A stretch of DNA of 64,000 nt from Flavobacteriaceae bacterium GSB9 (GCA_022749295.1 CP062007.1:558001-622000), one strand, 5' to 3'. Counted from the first letter of the stretch, positions 54,083 to 63,321 are shown. Notes: generated by a model not told the origin, from the sequence alone. Numbers and translations are program-made.

Positions 54083-54940
54083 ATGAGTAAATTAAGAATT
54101 GCAGTGCAGAAATCGGGACGTTTAAACGAAGACTCGATGCAGATTTTAAAAGACGTTGGTATTTATATCGATAACGGTAAAGACCAACTTAAAGCCTCGG
54201 CTAAGGGGTTTCCAGTAGAGGTGTTTTATTTAAGAAATGGCGATATCCCACAGTATTTAAAAGATGGCGTGGTTGATGTTGCTATTATTGGAGAGAATGT
54301 TTTAGTTGAAAAAGGTGAGGGCATAAACGTAGTTGAAAAACTGGGATTTTCTGGTTGCCGTGTATGTGTTGCCGTGCCAAAATCCGCTAAGTATAAAGGT
54401 ATTAAAGATTTGGAAGGTAAGCGCATAGCGACATCTTACCCAAACACGGTACAGATGTATTTAGATAAAAATAACGTAAATGCCAATTTACATATCATCA
54501 ACGGTTCTGTTGAAATCGCCCCTAATATTGGGCTGGCAGACGCTATTGTTGATATTGTTTCTAGCGGAAGCACCTTGTTTAAAAACAATTTGAAGGAGGT
54601 AGAAACCATTTTAAAATCTGAAGCCGTACTAGCAGTTTCTCCCGTTTTAAGCAAAGAAAAACAAGCTATTTTAGATAAAATCCAGTTTAGGATAAAATCT
54701 GTTCTAAAAGGACGAAATTCTAAATATGTTTTGCTCAACGCGCCAAACGATAAGGTTCAGGACATAATAAACGTTTTGCCAGGAATGAAAAGCCCAACAG
54801 TGTTGCCATTGGCAGAAGAAGGTTGGAGCTCTATACATTCCGTTATCAATAAAAATGAATTTTGGGATGTTATTGACGACCTAAAAGCAAAAGGTGCCCA
54901 AGGTATTTTGGTGTGCCCTATCGAAAAAATGGTACTGTAA
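54083..54940 (+). CDS. hisG: ATP phosphoribosyltransferase (long form)
   Basis: 285 residues from the ATG at 54083. An in-frame TTG at 54056 adds nine residues with no family counterpart. L-R-I-A-V-Q-K-S-G-R-L at the N-terminus binds the substrate, and D-A-I-V-D-I-V-S-S-G-S-T-L near 165 is the phosphoribosyl-pyrophosphate loop. The C-terminal ~70 residues form the ACT-like regulatory domain of HisG-L, so the enzyme needs no HisZ and is probably feedback-inhibited by histidine. It catalyses the first step, ATP plus PRPP. It is first in an eight-gene operon controlled by the leader upstream. Confidence 0.97.
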   Translation: MSKLRIAVQKSGRLNEDSMQILKDVGIYIDNGKDQLKASAKGFPVEVFYLRNGDIPQYLKDGVVDVAIIGENVLVEKGEGINVVEKLGFSGCRVCVAVPKSAKYKGIKDLEGKRIATSYPNTVQMYLDKNNVNANLHIINGSVEIAPNIGLADAIVDIVSSGSTLFKNNLKEVETILKSEAVLAVSPVLSKEKQAILDKIQFRIKSVLKGRNSKYVLLNAPNDKVQDIINVLPGMKSPTVLPLAEEGWSSIHSVINKNEFWDVIDDLKAKGAQGILVCPIEKMVL

Positions 54941-54971
54941 TATAAATTGTTGGAGCCACAAATAGAATGCA

Positions 54972-56255
54972 ATGCAAATAATTGATAACCCAAATAGAGA
55001 AGATTGGCTAGATACCCTTAAACGTCCAACCCAAACCATAGATGATATTGAAGGAGCTGTAAATGAGGTTTTTCAAGATGTTCGTCAAAATGGGGACGAT
55101 GCCATAAAAACATATACCGAGCGGTTTGATGGGGTTTCTTTACTAACCAATTTAGTGTTAGAAGAGGAAATTCAAAAGGCTATTCAGGAAGTCCCAAATA
55201 ACCTTAAAAAAGCTATTAAACAGGCAAAAGCCAATATTGAAGCATTTCACAAAGCTCAAAAAACTGTGCGAGTGGAAATTGAAACGGCAAAAGGGGTTTT
55301 GTGCTGGCAGGAAAAACGTCCAATCCAAAAAGTTGGTCTATATATTCCAGGAGGAACTGCGCCTTTGTTTTCAACCGTTTTAATGTTGGCCGTTCCTGCT
55401 CAAATTGCGGGATGTAAAGAAATTGTATTGTGTTCACCTCCAAATAGAAAAGGTGAATTAGCGCCCGAAATTTTATTCGCAGCTAATCTGTGTGGGGTTA
55501 CTAAAATCATAAAGGTTGGAGGTATTCAGGCCATAGCAGGGTTGACCTTTGGTACTGAAACCATACCACAGGTATACAAAATTTTTGGCCCTGGCAATCA
55601 GTTTGTTACCGTAGCAAAACAATTAGCAACCAAGTTCGGTGTTGCTATAGATATGCCTGCGGGACCAAGTGAACTATTGGTTGTAGCCGATGAAACGGCC
55701 AATGCATCTTATGTTGCATCCGATTTGTTGAGCCAAGCCGAGCATGGCGCTGATAGCCAAGTGATTTTAGTATCGACATCAAAAGCCTTAATCAACGAGG
55801 TTTCAAAAGAGGTTGAAAAGCAGTTAAATGTACTTCCGCGTAAAGCGATTGCCGAAAAAGCGATTTCCAATTCAAAATTAATTTTTGTTGAAAATGAAGA
55901 AACGGCACTCCAAATGATCAATGAATACGGACCCGAACATTTTATTATCTGTTGTAAAAATGAAGATTTGTACATCAACGGAATCAGCAATGCAGGATCT
56001 GTGTTTATTGGTGATTACACTCCGGAAAGTGCTGGAGATTACGCATCAGGCACCAACCATACATTGCCAACAAACGGGTTTAGCAAGGCTTACTCTGGAG
56101 TGAATTTAGATAGTTTTCAAAAGAGCATGACCTTTCAAAAAATAACTAAAGAAGGTATCTTAAATATAGGTGGGACCATAGAATTGATGGCGGCTGCTGA
56201 AGGATTACAGGCGCATAAAAATGCAGTAAGCATCAGGTTAAAGGACTTAAAGTAA
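54972..56255 (+). CDS. hisD: Histidinol dehydrogenase
   Basis: 427 residues. The K-V-G-L-Y-I-P-G-G-T-A-P-L-F-S-T-V-L-M block near 117, I-F-G-P-G-N-Q-F-V-T-V-A-K near 200, zinc ligands in L-S-Q-A-E-H-G-A-D-S-Q near 256-262, and G-P-E-H-F-I near 320 with G-S-V-F-I-G-D-Y-T-P-E-S-A-G-D-Y-A-S-G-T-N-H near 340-362. It oxidises L-histidinol to histidine in two NAD-dependent steps, the end of the pathway. Position two in the operon is usual. The ATG at 54972 gives the standard length. Confidence 0.98.
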   Translation: MQIIDNPNREDWLDTLKRPTQTIDDIEGAVNEVFQDVRQNGDDAIKTYTERFDGVSLLTNLVLEEEIQKAIQEVPNNLKKAIKQAKANIEAFHKAQKTVRVEIETAKGVLCWQEKRPIQKVGLYIPGGTAPLFSTVLMLAVPAQIAGCKEIVLCSPPNRKGELAPEILFAANLCGVTKIIKVGGIQAIAGLTFGTETIPQVYKIFGPGNQFVTVAKQLATKFGVAIDMPAGPSELLVVADETANASYVASDLLSQAEHGADSQVILVSTSKALINEVSKEVEKQLNVLPRKAIAEKAISNSKLIFVENEETALQMINEYGPEHFIICCKNEDLYINGISNAGSVFIGDYTPESAGDYASGTNHTLPTNGFSKAYSGVNLDSFQKSMTFQKITKEGILNIGGTIELMAAAEGLQAHKNAVSIRLKDLK

Positions 56256-56286
56256 AATACCAAATTTCAATCAGCAATACCAATTA

Positions 56287-57321
56287 ATGAATATTCAAGA
56301 CTTAATAAGGCCCAATATAAAAGCGCTAAAACCGTATTCTTCAGCAAGAGATGAGTTTCAGGGCAATACCCATCAAATGGTCTTTTTAGATGCTAACGAA
56401 AACCCATTTGAAAGTGGCGTTAACCGTTACCCCGATCCATTGCAGCGTTCAGTAAAATCTTTGCTGGCAGAAAGCAAGAAAATTAGCGTACAAAACATTC
56501 TGTTGGGAAATGGTAGTGACGAAGTTCTGGATTTAATTTTTAGGGTGTTTTGTGAGCCCAATCAAGATAACATTATTACCTTGCCACCTACATATGGTAT
56601 GTACGGTGTGTTGGCCAATATAAATGCGGTAGGAGTTAAAGAAGTGCAACTTGATGCTTGTTTTCAGCCAAAAGTTGATGCCATTTTAAATACGGTTGAC
56701 GCCCACTCTAAAGTATTGTTTTTGTGTTCACCAAATAATCCAACAGGGAATAGTTTTGAGTCGGCTTCTATTGAAAAGATAATTAAGTCTTTCAAAGGAA
56801 TTGTTGTAATCGATGAAGCTTATATCGATTTTTCAAATGAAGAAAGTTGGTCAAGCCGTTTAAGTGAATTTCCTAATTTAATAGTAACACAAACACTTTC
56901 AAAAGCTTATGGTATGGCTGGTATCCGATTAGGAATTTGTTATGCTTCCGAAGAAATCATTTCGGTTTTAAATCGCATAAAACCACCGTATAATGTTAAT
57001 GAATTAACACAATTAAGAGCTATTGAGCGGTTAAGTAGACCAAATGATGTTAAAGCTGAAGTAGAGCACATTCTGAAAGAACGGGGCAATTTGATTTTAG
57101 CATTAAAAAGTATTGCCTTTGTTTCTAAAATTTATCCGTCCGATGCAAATTTTGTTTTGGTAAAGGTTGATGATGCTACAAAACGTTACAGCCAATTAAT
57201 TGAAAAAGGAATTGTTATTAGAAACCGCACTACGCAACCCGGTTGCGAAAATTGTTTGCGATTAACTATAGGGACGACAGAGGAGAACAAGAAATTGATA
57301 AAAACTTTAAAAGAAATATAG
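56287..57321 (+). CDS. hisC: Histidinol-phosphate aminotransferase
   Basis: 344 residues, class I/II PLP aminotransferase. L-D-A-N-E-N-P-F-E-S near residue 36 and N-R-Y-P-D-P are the HisC start region; G-N-G-S-D-E-V-L-D near 77, C-S-P-N-N-P-T-G-N near 152, V-I-D-E-A-Y-I-D-F-S near 174, and the Schiff-base Lys in T-L-S-K-A-Y-G-M-A-G-I-R-L-G near 206. It converts imidazole-acetol phosphate to histidinol phosphate with glutamate. It is slightly shorter than average but complete at both ends, and lies 31 bp after hisD. Confidence 0.97.
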   Translation: MNIQDLIRPNIKALKPYSSARDEFQGNTHQMVFLDANENPFESGVNRYPDPLQRSVKSLLAESKKISVQNILLGNGSDEVLDLIFRVFCEPNQDNIITLPPTYGMYGVLANINAVGVKEVQLDACFQPKVDAILNTVDAHSKVLFLCSPNNPTGNSFESASIEKIIKSFKGIVVIDEAYIDFSNEESWSSRLSEFPNLIVTQTLSKAYGMAGIRLGICYASEEIISVLNRIKPPYNVNELTQLRAIERLSRPNDVKAEVEHILKERGNLILALKSIAFVSKIYPSDANFVLVKVDDATKRYSQLIEKGIVIRNRTTQPGCENCLRLTIGTTEENKKLIKTLKEI

Positions 57322-57370
57322 GTGTTCGCTTTTGTAAATAGCCAAAAGCCTTTAGCCGAAAGCCAAAAAA

Positions 57371-58507
57371 ATGAAAAAAGTATTATTTATAGATCGCGAT
57401 GGCACTTTGGTGGTAGAACCGCCCGTTGATTACCAATTGGACAGTTTGGAAAAATTGGAGTTCTACCCTAAAGTATTTCAGTATATGGCCAAAATAGCCA
57501 ACGAATTGGATTTCGAATTGGTAATGGTCACCAACCAAGATGGCTTAGGTACAAAGTCTTTTCCTGAGGACACGTTTTGGCCGGCTCAAAATAAAATAAT
57601 TAAAGCCTTCGAGAATGAAGGTGTTGTGTTTTCAGAAATTGTGATCGATAAAACATTTCCTCATGAAAATGCACCAACAAGAAAGCCAAAAACCGGATTG
57701 TTGACCAAGTATTTTTCTGAAGCATACGATTTGGAAAACTCGTTTGTTTTAGGCGACAGAATTACTGATATGGAACTGGCTAAAAATTTAGGTGCTAAAG
57801 GCATTTATCTTTCTGAAAACCCTGAACTGGGAGCTGATGAAATTGAAACTTCAAAAAAGGAAATTTTAGATGGTGTAGTGTTAACGAGCACCGATTGGGC
57901 AGAAATTTATGAGTTTTTAAAACTTAAAGATAGAGTTGAAGAAATTACTCGTAACACTAATGAAACACAGATATATATTAAATTAAATTTAGATGGTTCA
58001 GGCAAAAATGAAATCGACACGGGTTTATCGTTTTTTGATCACATGCTCGACCAAATTGGGCGTCATGGCGCCATGGATTTAACCGTAAAAGTAAACGGCG
58101 ATTTAGAAGTTGATGAACACCATACCATAGAAGATACCATGATAGCTCTTGGCGAATTGTTCAACAAAACTTTGGGCAACAAGTTAGGTATTGAGCGCTA
58201 TGGCTTTTGTTTGCCTATGGACGATTGTTTAGCACAGGTTGCGGTTGATTTTGGCGGAAGAAATTGGCTGGAATGGGATGCCGATTTCAAGCGTGAAAAA
58301 ATTGGCGATATGCCTACCGAAATGTTCTATCATTTGTTTAAATCGTTTACTGATGGAGCGAAATGCAACTTGAATATTAAGGCGGAAGGTGTTAATGAAC
58401 ACCACAAGATAGAAGGTATATTCAAAGCTTTTGCCAAAGCCATGAAAATGGCGGTAAAACGCGATGCCAACAAAATGTTTTTACCTTCAACAAAAGGGAT
58501 GTTATAA
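57371..58507 (+). CDS. hisB: Bifunctional histidinol-phosphatase / imidazoleglycerol-phosphate dehydratase
   Basis: 378 residues. The HAD phosphatase domain (1-165) has [11 protein letters not shown] near 6-16 and V-L-G-D-R-I-T-D-M near 130. The dehydratase domain follows (about 185-378): [12 protein letters not shown] near 225, [10 protein letters not shown] near 250 and the second [10 protein letters not shown] metal site near 345. It performs the sixth and eighth steps of the pathway. The zinc Cys set of the enteric HisB phosphatase (usually after residue 90) is not apparent: the segment reads [11 protein letters not shown]. Confidence 0.97.
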   Translation: MKKVLFIDRDGTLVVEPPVDYQLDSLEKLEFYPKVFQYMAKIANELDFELVMVTNQDGLGTKSFPEDTFWPAQNKIIKAFENEGVVFSEIVIDKTFPHENAPTRKPKTGLLTKYFSEAYDLENSFVLGDRITDMELAKNLGAKGIYLSENPELGADEIETSKKEILDGVVLTSTDWAEIYEFLKLKDRVEEITRNTNETQIYIKLNLDGSGKNEIDTGLSFFDHMLDQIGRHGAMDLTVKVNGDLEVDEHHTIEDTMIALGELFNKTLGNKLGIERYGFCLPMDDCLAQVAVDFGGRNWLEWDADFKREKIGDMPTEMFYHLFKSFTDGAKCNLNIKAEGVNEHHKIEGIFKAFAKAMKMAVKRDANKMFLPSTKGML

Positions 58508-58574
58508 ATTGAAAATTAACACATTGGGAGTTATGCATTTTTACTTCTAATGTCTAAATTCAAAACATTATAAA

Positions 58575-59156
58575 TTGAAATTAGTCATTATAAATTACGG
58601 AGCAGGGAATATTAAAAGTATCCAATTTGCATTTAAGCGGTTAGGGTATGACGCAATTTTGTCTAATAATCCAGAGGAAATAAAGTCGGCAGACAAAGTT
58701 ATTTTTCCAGGAGTAGGTGAAGCAAGCTCTGCCATGAACATGTTAAAGGAAAGTGGTTTAGACACTTTAATACCTACCTTAAAGCAACCTGTTTTGGGTA
58801 TTTGCTTAGGCATGCAGTTACTTTGCAGGTATACAGAAGAAGGCAATACAATGGGCCTAGGTGTTTTTGATACCGATGTAAAGCGTTTTGCTGATACTGT
58901 AAAAGTGCCACAAATGGGTTGGAATGTTATTAAAGAACTAAAATCTGATTTGTTTAACGGCATTAAAGAGAATGAATATATGTATTTGGTACACAGCTAT
59001 TATGCGGAGCATTGTAACCAAACCATAGCTAAAACTGATTACGGCATTAATTATGCATCTGCGCTTAAGCACGACAATTTTTATGGCGTTCAGTTTCATC
59101 CCGAAAAGAGCAGTACAGCAGGAGCTAAAATTTTACAAAACTTTTTAGAGTTATAA
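58575..59156 (+). CDS. hisH: Imidazole glycerol phosphate synthase, glutaminase subunit
   Basis: 193 residues. Start codon TTG at 58575 gives the standard beginning K-L-V-I-I-N-Y-G-A-G-N-I-K-S; no nearby ATG would keep it. The class I glutaminase triad is present: Cys in L-G-I-C-L-G-M-Q-L-L near 76, His in F-H-P-E-K-S near 175 with the following Glu. It releases ammonia from glutamine and channels it to HisF. It is separated from hisB by 67 bp, the longest gap in the operon. The TTG start may lower its translation relative to neighbours. Confidence 0.96.
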   Translation: MKLVIINYGAGNIKSIQFAFKRLGYDAILSNNPEEIKSADKVIFPGVGEASSAMNMLKESGLDTLIPTLKQPVLGICLGMQLLCRYTEEGNTMGLGVFDTDVKRFADTVKVPQMGWNVIKELKSDLFNGIKENEYMYLVHSYYAEHCNQTIAKTDYGINYASALKHDNFYGVQFHPEKSSTAGAKILQNFLEL

Positions 59157-59204
59157 ATGTGCTTTGGTTATTAAATATAATAGCCAATACAAATAAATAA
59201 TGAA

Positions 59205-59939
59205 ATGAGAATTATACCAGCTATTGATATTATTGACGGTAAGTGTGTCCGTTTAACTAAGGGCGATTATGACACCAAAAAAGTATATAACGAAAACCCT
59301 TTAGAAGTGGCCAAAATGTTTGAAGCCGCAGGCATTCAATATTTACATTTAGTTGATTTGGATGGTGCTAAAGCACAGCATATAGTCAATTACAAAGTAT
59401 TGGAGCAAATTGCCTCAAAAACCAAATTAAAGATTGATTTTGGCGGCGGATTGAAATCTAACGAAGATCTGCACATTGCCTTTAATTCTGGTGCTCGCCA
59501 AATTACAGGAGGAAGTATCGCTGTAAAGAACCCTAAAATTTTTGAAGGTTGGTTAAGCAAATACGGAAGTGAAAAAATAATTCTTGGGGCCGATAGTAAC
59601 AATGGGAAAATAGCTATAAGTGGATGGCAGGAAGATAGCACCGAAGACTTAATTCCGTTTATAAAAGAGTATCAAAAAAAAGGCATCCAATACGTGATTT
59701 GCACTGATATTTCAAAGGATGGCATGCTTGAAGGTCCATCGGTCGACTTGTACAAAAAAATCATCTCCGATTGCAGCAACAGTAGCAATGGGCAATCTAT
59801 AAAACTAATTGCTTCAGGTGGCATTTCAGCCATAGAAGAATTGCCTGTTTTAAAAGAGATTGGCTGTGAGGGTGTTATTATAGGAAAGGCTATTTATGAA
59901 AATAGAATTAGTTTACAGCAATTAGAAAAATTTGTATAA
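59205..59939 (+). CDS. hisA: ProFAR isomerase
   Basis: 244 residues, TIM barrel. [15 protein letters not shown] near residue 4-18 contains the first catalytic Asp; [16 protein letters not shown] near 81, [12 protein letters not shown] near 167 (second Asp), and I-A-S-G-G-I-S near 204 are the phosphate-binding half-barrel motifs shared with HisF. It opens the ribose ring of 5'-ProFAR to PRFAR. Its TAA overlaps the hisF ATG by one base (TAATG). Confidence 0.97.
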   Translation: MRIIPAIDIIDGKCVRLTKGDYDTKKVYNENPLEVAKMFEAAGIQYLHLVDLDGAKAQHIVNYKVLEQIASKTKLKIDFGGGLKSNEDLHIAFNSGARQITGGSIAVKNPKIFEGWLSKYGSEKIILGADSNNGKIAISGWQEDSTEDLIPFIKEYQKKGIQYVICTDISKDGMLEGPSVDLYKKIISDCSNSSNGQSIKLIASGGISAIEELPVLKEIGCEGVIIGKAIYENRISLQQLEKFV

Positions 59940-60694
59940 TGCTTACAAAACGAATTATACCTTGCTTGGATATTAAAAACGGACGTACCGTTAAAGGCGT
60001 TAATTTTGTCGACCTTCGTGATGCAGGAGATCCTGTTGAGTTGGCCAAACAATATGCCGATTATGGGGCTGACGAATTGGTTTTTCTGGATATTTCGGCT
60101 ACTATAGAAGGCCGTGCAACGACTTTAGATATGGTATTGCATGTCGCGGAACAAGTTAACATTCCATTTACCGTTGGCGGAGGTATATCATCAATTGAAG
60201 ATGTCGATGCGCTTCTGCAATGCGGAGCCGATAAAGTTTCCATTAATTCATCGGCAGTAAAACGACCAGAATTGGTAAACGAGTTGGCCGATAAATTTGG
60301 AAGCCAATGTGTTGTTGTGGCTATTGATGCCAAAAAAGTTGATGGTGCTTGGAAAGTACATTTGGCTGGCGGAAGCATTCCAACAGATATTGATTTGTTT
60401 GAGTGGGCTAAAGAAGTTGAAATACGTGGTGCTGGTGAAATTTTGTTCACATCCATGAATCATGACGGCACTAAAAACGGATTTGCCAATGAAGCTTTGG
60501 CTAAGTTATCTGGGGAATTAAATATTCCTATTATTGCCTCTGGTGGCGCCGGAAATGTTCAGCATTTTATTGATACCTTTAAGGAAGGAAAGGCTGATGC
60601 GGCATTAGCTGCCAGTGTTTTCCATTTTGGTGAAATACCAATTCCAGAATTAAAAACAGAACTAAAAAAACATAATATCGAAGTCCGACTTTGA
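59939..60694 (+). CDS. hisF: Imidazole glycerol phosphate synthase, cyclase subunit
   Basis: 251 residues, TIM barrel paralogue of His[16 protein letters not shown] near 5-19 with the first catalytic Asp, F-T-V-G-G-G-I-S-S near 79, V-V-V-A-I-D-A-K near 125, [12 protein letters not shown] near 172 with the second Asp (His-Asp-Gly) and I-A-S-G-G-A-G near 202. With HisH it makes imidazole glycerol phosphate and AICAR. The G-G-G-I motif and M-N-H-D-G-T distinguish it from HisA. Start is the coupled ATG at the hisA stop. Confidence 0.97.
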   Translation: MLTKRIIPCLDIKNGRTVKGVNFVDLRDAGDPVELAKQYADYGADELVFLDISATIEGRATTLDMVLHVAEQVNIPFTVGGGISSIEDVDALLQCGADKVSINSSAVKRPELVNELADKFGSQCVVVAIDAKKVDGAWKVHLAGGSIPTDIDLFEWAKEVEIRGAGEILFTSMNHDGTKNGFANEALAKLSGELNIPIIASGGAGNVQHFIDTFKEGKADAALAASVFHFGEIPIPELKTELKKHNIEVRL

Positions 60695-60737
60695 TAATTA
60701 TACCGATTTTCATCTCGGTATCTCATAAACATAACTT

Positions 60738-61331
60738 ATGGAAATTAAATACGACGCACATGGTTTAGTGCCAGCAATAATTCAAGATGCTACAACAAAA
60801 AATATATTGATGCTGGGCTATATGAACGAAGAAGCCTACAACAAAACCCTTGAAACTAAAAAGGTGACCTTTTTCAGTAGAAGCAAAAAACGCTTGTGGA
60901 CAAAAGGTGAAGAAAGCGGAAACTTTTTAAACCTAGTAGATATAAAAAACGATTGCGATAAAGATACGCTTTTAGTTCGTGTTAATCCAGTTGGGCCAAT
61001 ATGTCACAAGGGAACAGACAATTGCTGGGGGGAAGAAAACAACACGTCTTATGGGTTCTTTTCAACTTTAGAAGGCGTTATTGCTGAACGTGTAGCCAAT
61101 AAAGATACCGCTAAATCGTATGTAGCCAGTCTGTTTTCAAAAGGCATCAATAAAATAGCTCAAAAGGTAGGTGAGGAAGCTGTTGAAACCGTGATTGAAG
61201 CAATGGACAATAACGATGATTTGTTTTTATACGAATCTGCAGACTTGCTTTTCCACTACTTAATGCTGTTACAGGCCAAAGGGTTTACATTAAAGGATAT
61301 AGAAGAGGAGCTCAAGAACAGACATAAATAA
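60738..61331 (+). CDS. hisI/hisE: Phosphoribosyl-AMP cyclohydrolase / phosphoribosyl-ATP pyrophosphatase
   Basis: 197 residues. HisI domain (1-105): G-Y-M-N-E-E-A-Y, F-F-S-R-S-K-K-R-L-W-T-K-G-E-E-S-G near 45, metal site N-D-C-D-K-D-T near 72-78 and C-H-K-G-T-D-N-C-W near 93-101. HisE domain (about 110-197): L-E-G-V-I-A-E-R, Y-V-A-S-L-F-S-K-G, Q-K-V-G-E-E-A-V-E-T-V-I-E-A. It does the second and third steps of histidine synthesis. It is the last gene of the operon; a strong terminator follows within a few bases. Confidence 0.97.
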   Translation: MEIKYDAHGLVPAIIQDATTKNILMLGYMNEEAYNKTLETKKVTFFSRSKKRLWTKGEESGNFLNLVDIKNDCDKDTLLVRVNPVGPICHKGTDNCWGEENNTSYGFFSTLEGVIAERVANKDTAKSYVASLFSKGINKIAQKVGEEAVETVIEAMDNNDDLFLYESADLLFHYLMLLQAKGFTLKDIEEELKNRHK

Positions 61332-61333
61332 AT

Positions 61334-61365
61334 AAAAAAGCATTGGAAGTTTTCAATGCTTTTTT
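61334..61365. terminator. Bidirectional terminator of the his operon
   Basis: AAAAAAGCATTG (61334-61345) and CAATGCTTTTTT (61354-61365) form a 12-bp stem with an eight-base loop; T-runs in both directions. It separates hisIE from the convergent membrane protein gene. Confidence 0.9.
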
Positions 61366-61372
61366 ATTTAAA

Positions 61373-61792
61373 CTACGAAATCCAACCTTTGGATAATGAT
61401 TTTTTGGAAAACCATACCAAAAAGCCAGAGAAAACAATTATACTGATGGTCATTCCCATATTGTCTGAATGGCCTTGAGTTAATATATATCCCATTTGTA
61501 CAATTACAGCGAATAGCGATAAAACCAAAAGTGAGTACGCCCATTTTTTTCTTAACAACAGCCCTATACTTCCAATAGCGCCAGTAAAAACTGCTATGGC
61601 AAAAGCAGCCGTTAACCAAGCCGGGTAGTTTGAAATCGTTTCAATTTGCTCTGGTGTTAATGCAGATTGCCAGGTTTCTGTTTTATAGGCTTGCCCAATA
61701 TATTGATTCACACCCATAGCGTTCCATAGTAAAGCGATAACACTTACAATCCAAAACCAAAGAGGAGGTTTTGTCCTAGAAGTTGCATTCAT
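61373..61792 (-). CDS. Hypothetical four-helix membrane protein
   Basis: 139 residues. Four hydrophobic helices (about 11-32, 58-79, 85-104, 113-130) with P-P-L-W-F-W-I-V-S-V-I-A-L-L-W-N-A-M-G-V at the first and a polar loop L-T-P-E-Q-I-E-T-I-S-N-Y-P-A-W between the first two. The loop and helix order recall short membrane proteins common in marine flavobacteria and Gammaproteobacteria, sometimes labelled sugar transporters without proof (recalled, not searched). The C-terminus is basic. Function unknown. It is convergent to the his operon. Confidence 0.72.
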   Translation of the reverse strand: MNATSRTKPPLWFWIVSVIALLWNAMGVNQYIGQAYKTETWQSALTPEQIETISNYPAWLTAAFAIAVFTGAIGSIGLLLRKKWAYSLLVLSLFAVIVQMGYILTQGHSDNMGMTISIIVFSGFLVWFSKKSLSKGWIS

Positions 61793-61886
61793 AATATTTA
61801 GTTTTAATTGATTAATAAGGAAACAATTTATGATTTTTTTGCGATAATTGATAAATAACTTACTTTGCCATCAGAATAAAATTTTA

Positions 61887-62663
61887 ATGAAAAAGTATTT
61901 CTACGTCATCGATATCCAGTATTTGGGTTATCGTTTTCATGGTTGGCAAAAGCAACCTACCGTTAAAACACTTCATTTAATGGTAGACAGAACGTTAAAC
62001 TACATTCTAGAAGGTAAGCCGTTTAAAAGCCTAAGTTCTGGAAGAACGGATGCCATGGTATCGGCAGAGCATGCTGCTTTCGAGTTGTTTTTGGAGGAGC
62101 CCATTGAAGATCAAGCTTATTTTTTAGATTGGTTTAACTATAACCTCCCACAAGATATTCGAGCTTTAAGCATTAAGGAAGTTGATAGGAAGTTCAACAT
62201 AATCAACCACTCAAAAATAAAGGAATACCTTTATTTGTTTACTTATGGTCAAAAATGCCACCCCTTTTGCGCCCCCATCATGACAACTATTCTGGACGAT
62301 TTAAACATCGATGTTATGAAAGAAGGCGCAAAACTGTTTGAGGGTGAACATTACTTAAAAACCTATTGTTATAAACCTTCGGAAAACGGCGTTTATTATC
62401 GTACTATTTTAACTTGCGAATTGGTCGAAAACACAATTTATACAGCAAGTTACTTTCCTGAAAAATCTTATATACTGAGGGTTCAGGGCAAAGGGTTTAT
62501 GCGCAATCAAATTCGGTTGATGATGGGCACACTTATCGATTTAGGAAAAGGCAATTTATCGCTTGACGATATTAAGGCGAGCTTAGAGCCTCAAAATAAT
62601 ATTAAAATGAACTACATCGCTCCAGCATCTGGCTTGATTCTCAAAAACATCGATTTTTTATAG
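61887..62663 (+). CDS. TruA-family tRNA pseudouridine synthase
   Basis: 258 residues from the ATG at 61887. A TTG- or ATG-based extension from 61848 adds 13 residues unlike the family. I-Q-Y-L-G-Y-R-F-H-G-W-Q-K-Q-P at the N-terminus and the catalytic Asp in S-S-G-R-T-D-A-M-V-S-A near residue 55 are diagnostic; F-M-R-N-Q-I-R-L-M-M-G-T-L near 210 is the C-terminal signature. TruA converts U38-40 of the anticodon stem to pseudouridine. The motif has A-M-V-S-A where typical TruA has A-G-V-H-A, so this is a divergent TruA-like copy. I leave the symbol empty. Confidence 0.87.
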   Translation: MKKYFYVIDIQYLGYRFHGWQKQPTVKTLHLMVDRTLNYILEGKPFKSLSSGRTDAMVSAEHAAFELFLEEPIEDQAYFLDWFNYNLPQDIRALSIKEVDRKFNIINHSKIKEYLYLFTYGQKCHPFCAPIMTTILDDLNIDVMKEGAKLFEGEHYLKTYCYKPSENGVYYRTILTCELVENTIYTASYFPEKSYILRVQGKGFMRNQIRLMMGTLIDLGKGNLSLDDIKASLEPQNNIKMNYIAPASGLILKNIDFL

Positions 62664-62785
62664 CATTTAAACTAAAACCATGTTTTATTTGTATGAAAAT
62701 AAGTTGATTGATATAAAGTTTTTCTTTTAAATATGACATTTTATTCCTATATTACTATCTGAGTCAAACTAAAAAACACTAAACT

Positions 62786-62947
62786 ATGTTACGTTGGACA
62801 ATTATCTTTGTAGTCATTGCCCTTATTGCTGGAGTTTTAGGCTTTGGAGGGGTTGCTGGTGCTTCAGCTGGTATCGCTAAAATTTGTTTCTATATCTTTT
62901 TAGCACTTTTTTTAATCTCCCTTATAAGAGGTTTTATGAAAAAATAG
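62786..62947 (+). CDS. DUF1328-like small membrane protein
   Basis: 53 residues. It begins [21 protein letters not shown] and continues [12 protein letters not shown], the DUF1328 (YtjA-like) pattern: two short membrane helices joined by a Gly/Ala-rich turn. The W near position 4 and the G-F-G motif are the family's most constant features. Function unknown; in other bacteria relatives respond to stress. It lies 29 bp before the acidic lipoprotein gene. Confidence 0.85.
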   Translation: MLRWTIIFVVIALIAGVLGFGGVAGASAGIAKICFYIFLALFLISLIRGFMKK

Positions 62948-62976
62948 TATTAATTAACCATTTAAAATCAAAAATT

Positions 62977-63141
62977 ATGAAAAAAGTATTCTTAACATTA
63001 GCATTATTGTTTTCAGTATCAACAGTATTTGTAGGGTGCAGAGATGAAAAAAGTGCTGGAGAAAAAGTAGAAGACGCTGTTGATGATGTTGGAGATGGAA
63101 TGGAAGATGCAGCAGATGAAGTTGAAGATGCCTTTGATTAA
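62977..63141 (+). CDS. Small acidic lipoprotein
   Basis: 54 residues from the ATG at 62977. The first 21 residues are a lipoprotein signal with lipobox F-V-G-C; the mature part is short and very acidic, with heptad-like repeats of E-D-A-V/A-D-D-V/E (E-K-V-E-D-A-V-D-D-V-G-D-G-M-E-D), likely an amphipathic helix. It is probably anchored in a membrane. It is followed by a terminator. Small proteins of this E-D-A type are common in Bacteroidota and have no known role. Confidence 0.78.
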   Translation: MKKVFLTLALLFSVSTVFVGCRDEKSAGEKVEDAVDDVGDGMEDAADEVEDAFD

Positions 63142-63166
63142 CATCTAATAATTTCAATACATATCG

Positions 63167-63190
63167 AAAGGCCCTTATCATGGGCTTTTT
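63167..63190 (+). terminator. Intrinsic terminator of the acidic lipoprotein gene
   Basis: AAAGGCCC (63167-63174) pairs with GGGCTTTT (63182-63189) with one G-U pair, loop of seven bases, T-run following. Confidence 0.75.
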
Positions 63191-63303
63191 GTTGTTAAAA
63201 GACCAGTGACTCAATAACCTTATCAAAGCTTACTATTGACCTAAAAAAACTTTTAACATTCGCTTTTTTTTTAACAAAAAATTAAGTTAAAGAAGTTCGC
63301 AAT

Positions 63304-63321
63304 CCGTTAAATCCCGTTAAA
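63304..63321 (+). promoter_or_regulatory. Direct repeat CCGTTAAA upstream of the Dps gene
   Basis: Two exact copies of CCGTTAAA start at 63304 and 63314, ten bases apart, so on the same helix face, four bases before the -33 TTG. This looks like an activator site; the protein is unknown. Confidence 0.4.

Noticed and set aside
60061-60463. Long antisense frames within hisF and hisA.
   Set aside because: They are shadows of highly conserved genes.
62884-62976. A longer N-terminus for the acidic lipoprotein starting at 62884.
   Set aside because: It overlaps the DUF1328-like gene, and the true start at 62977 opens with a perfect lipoprotein signal.
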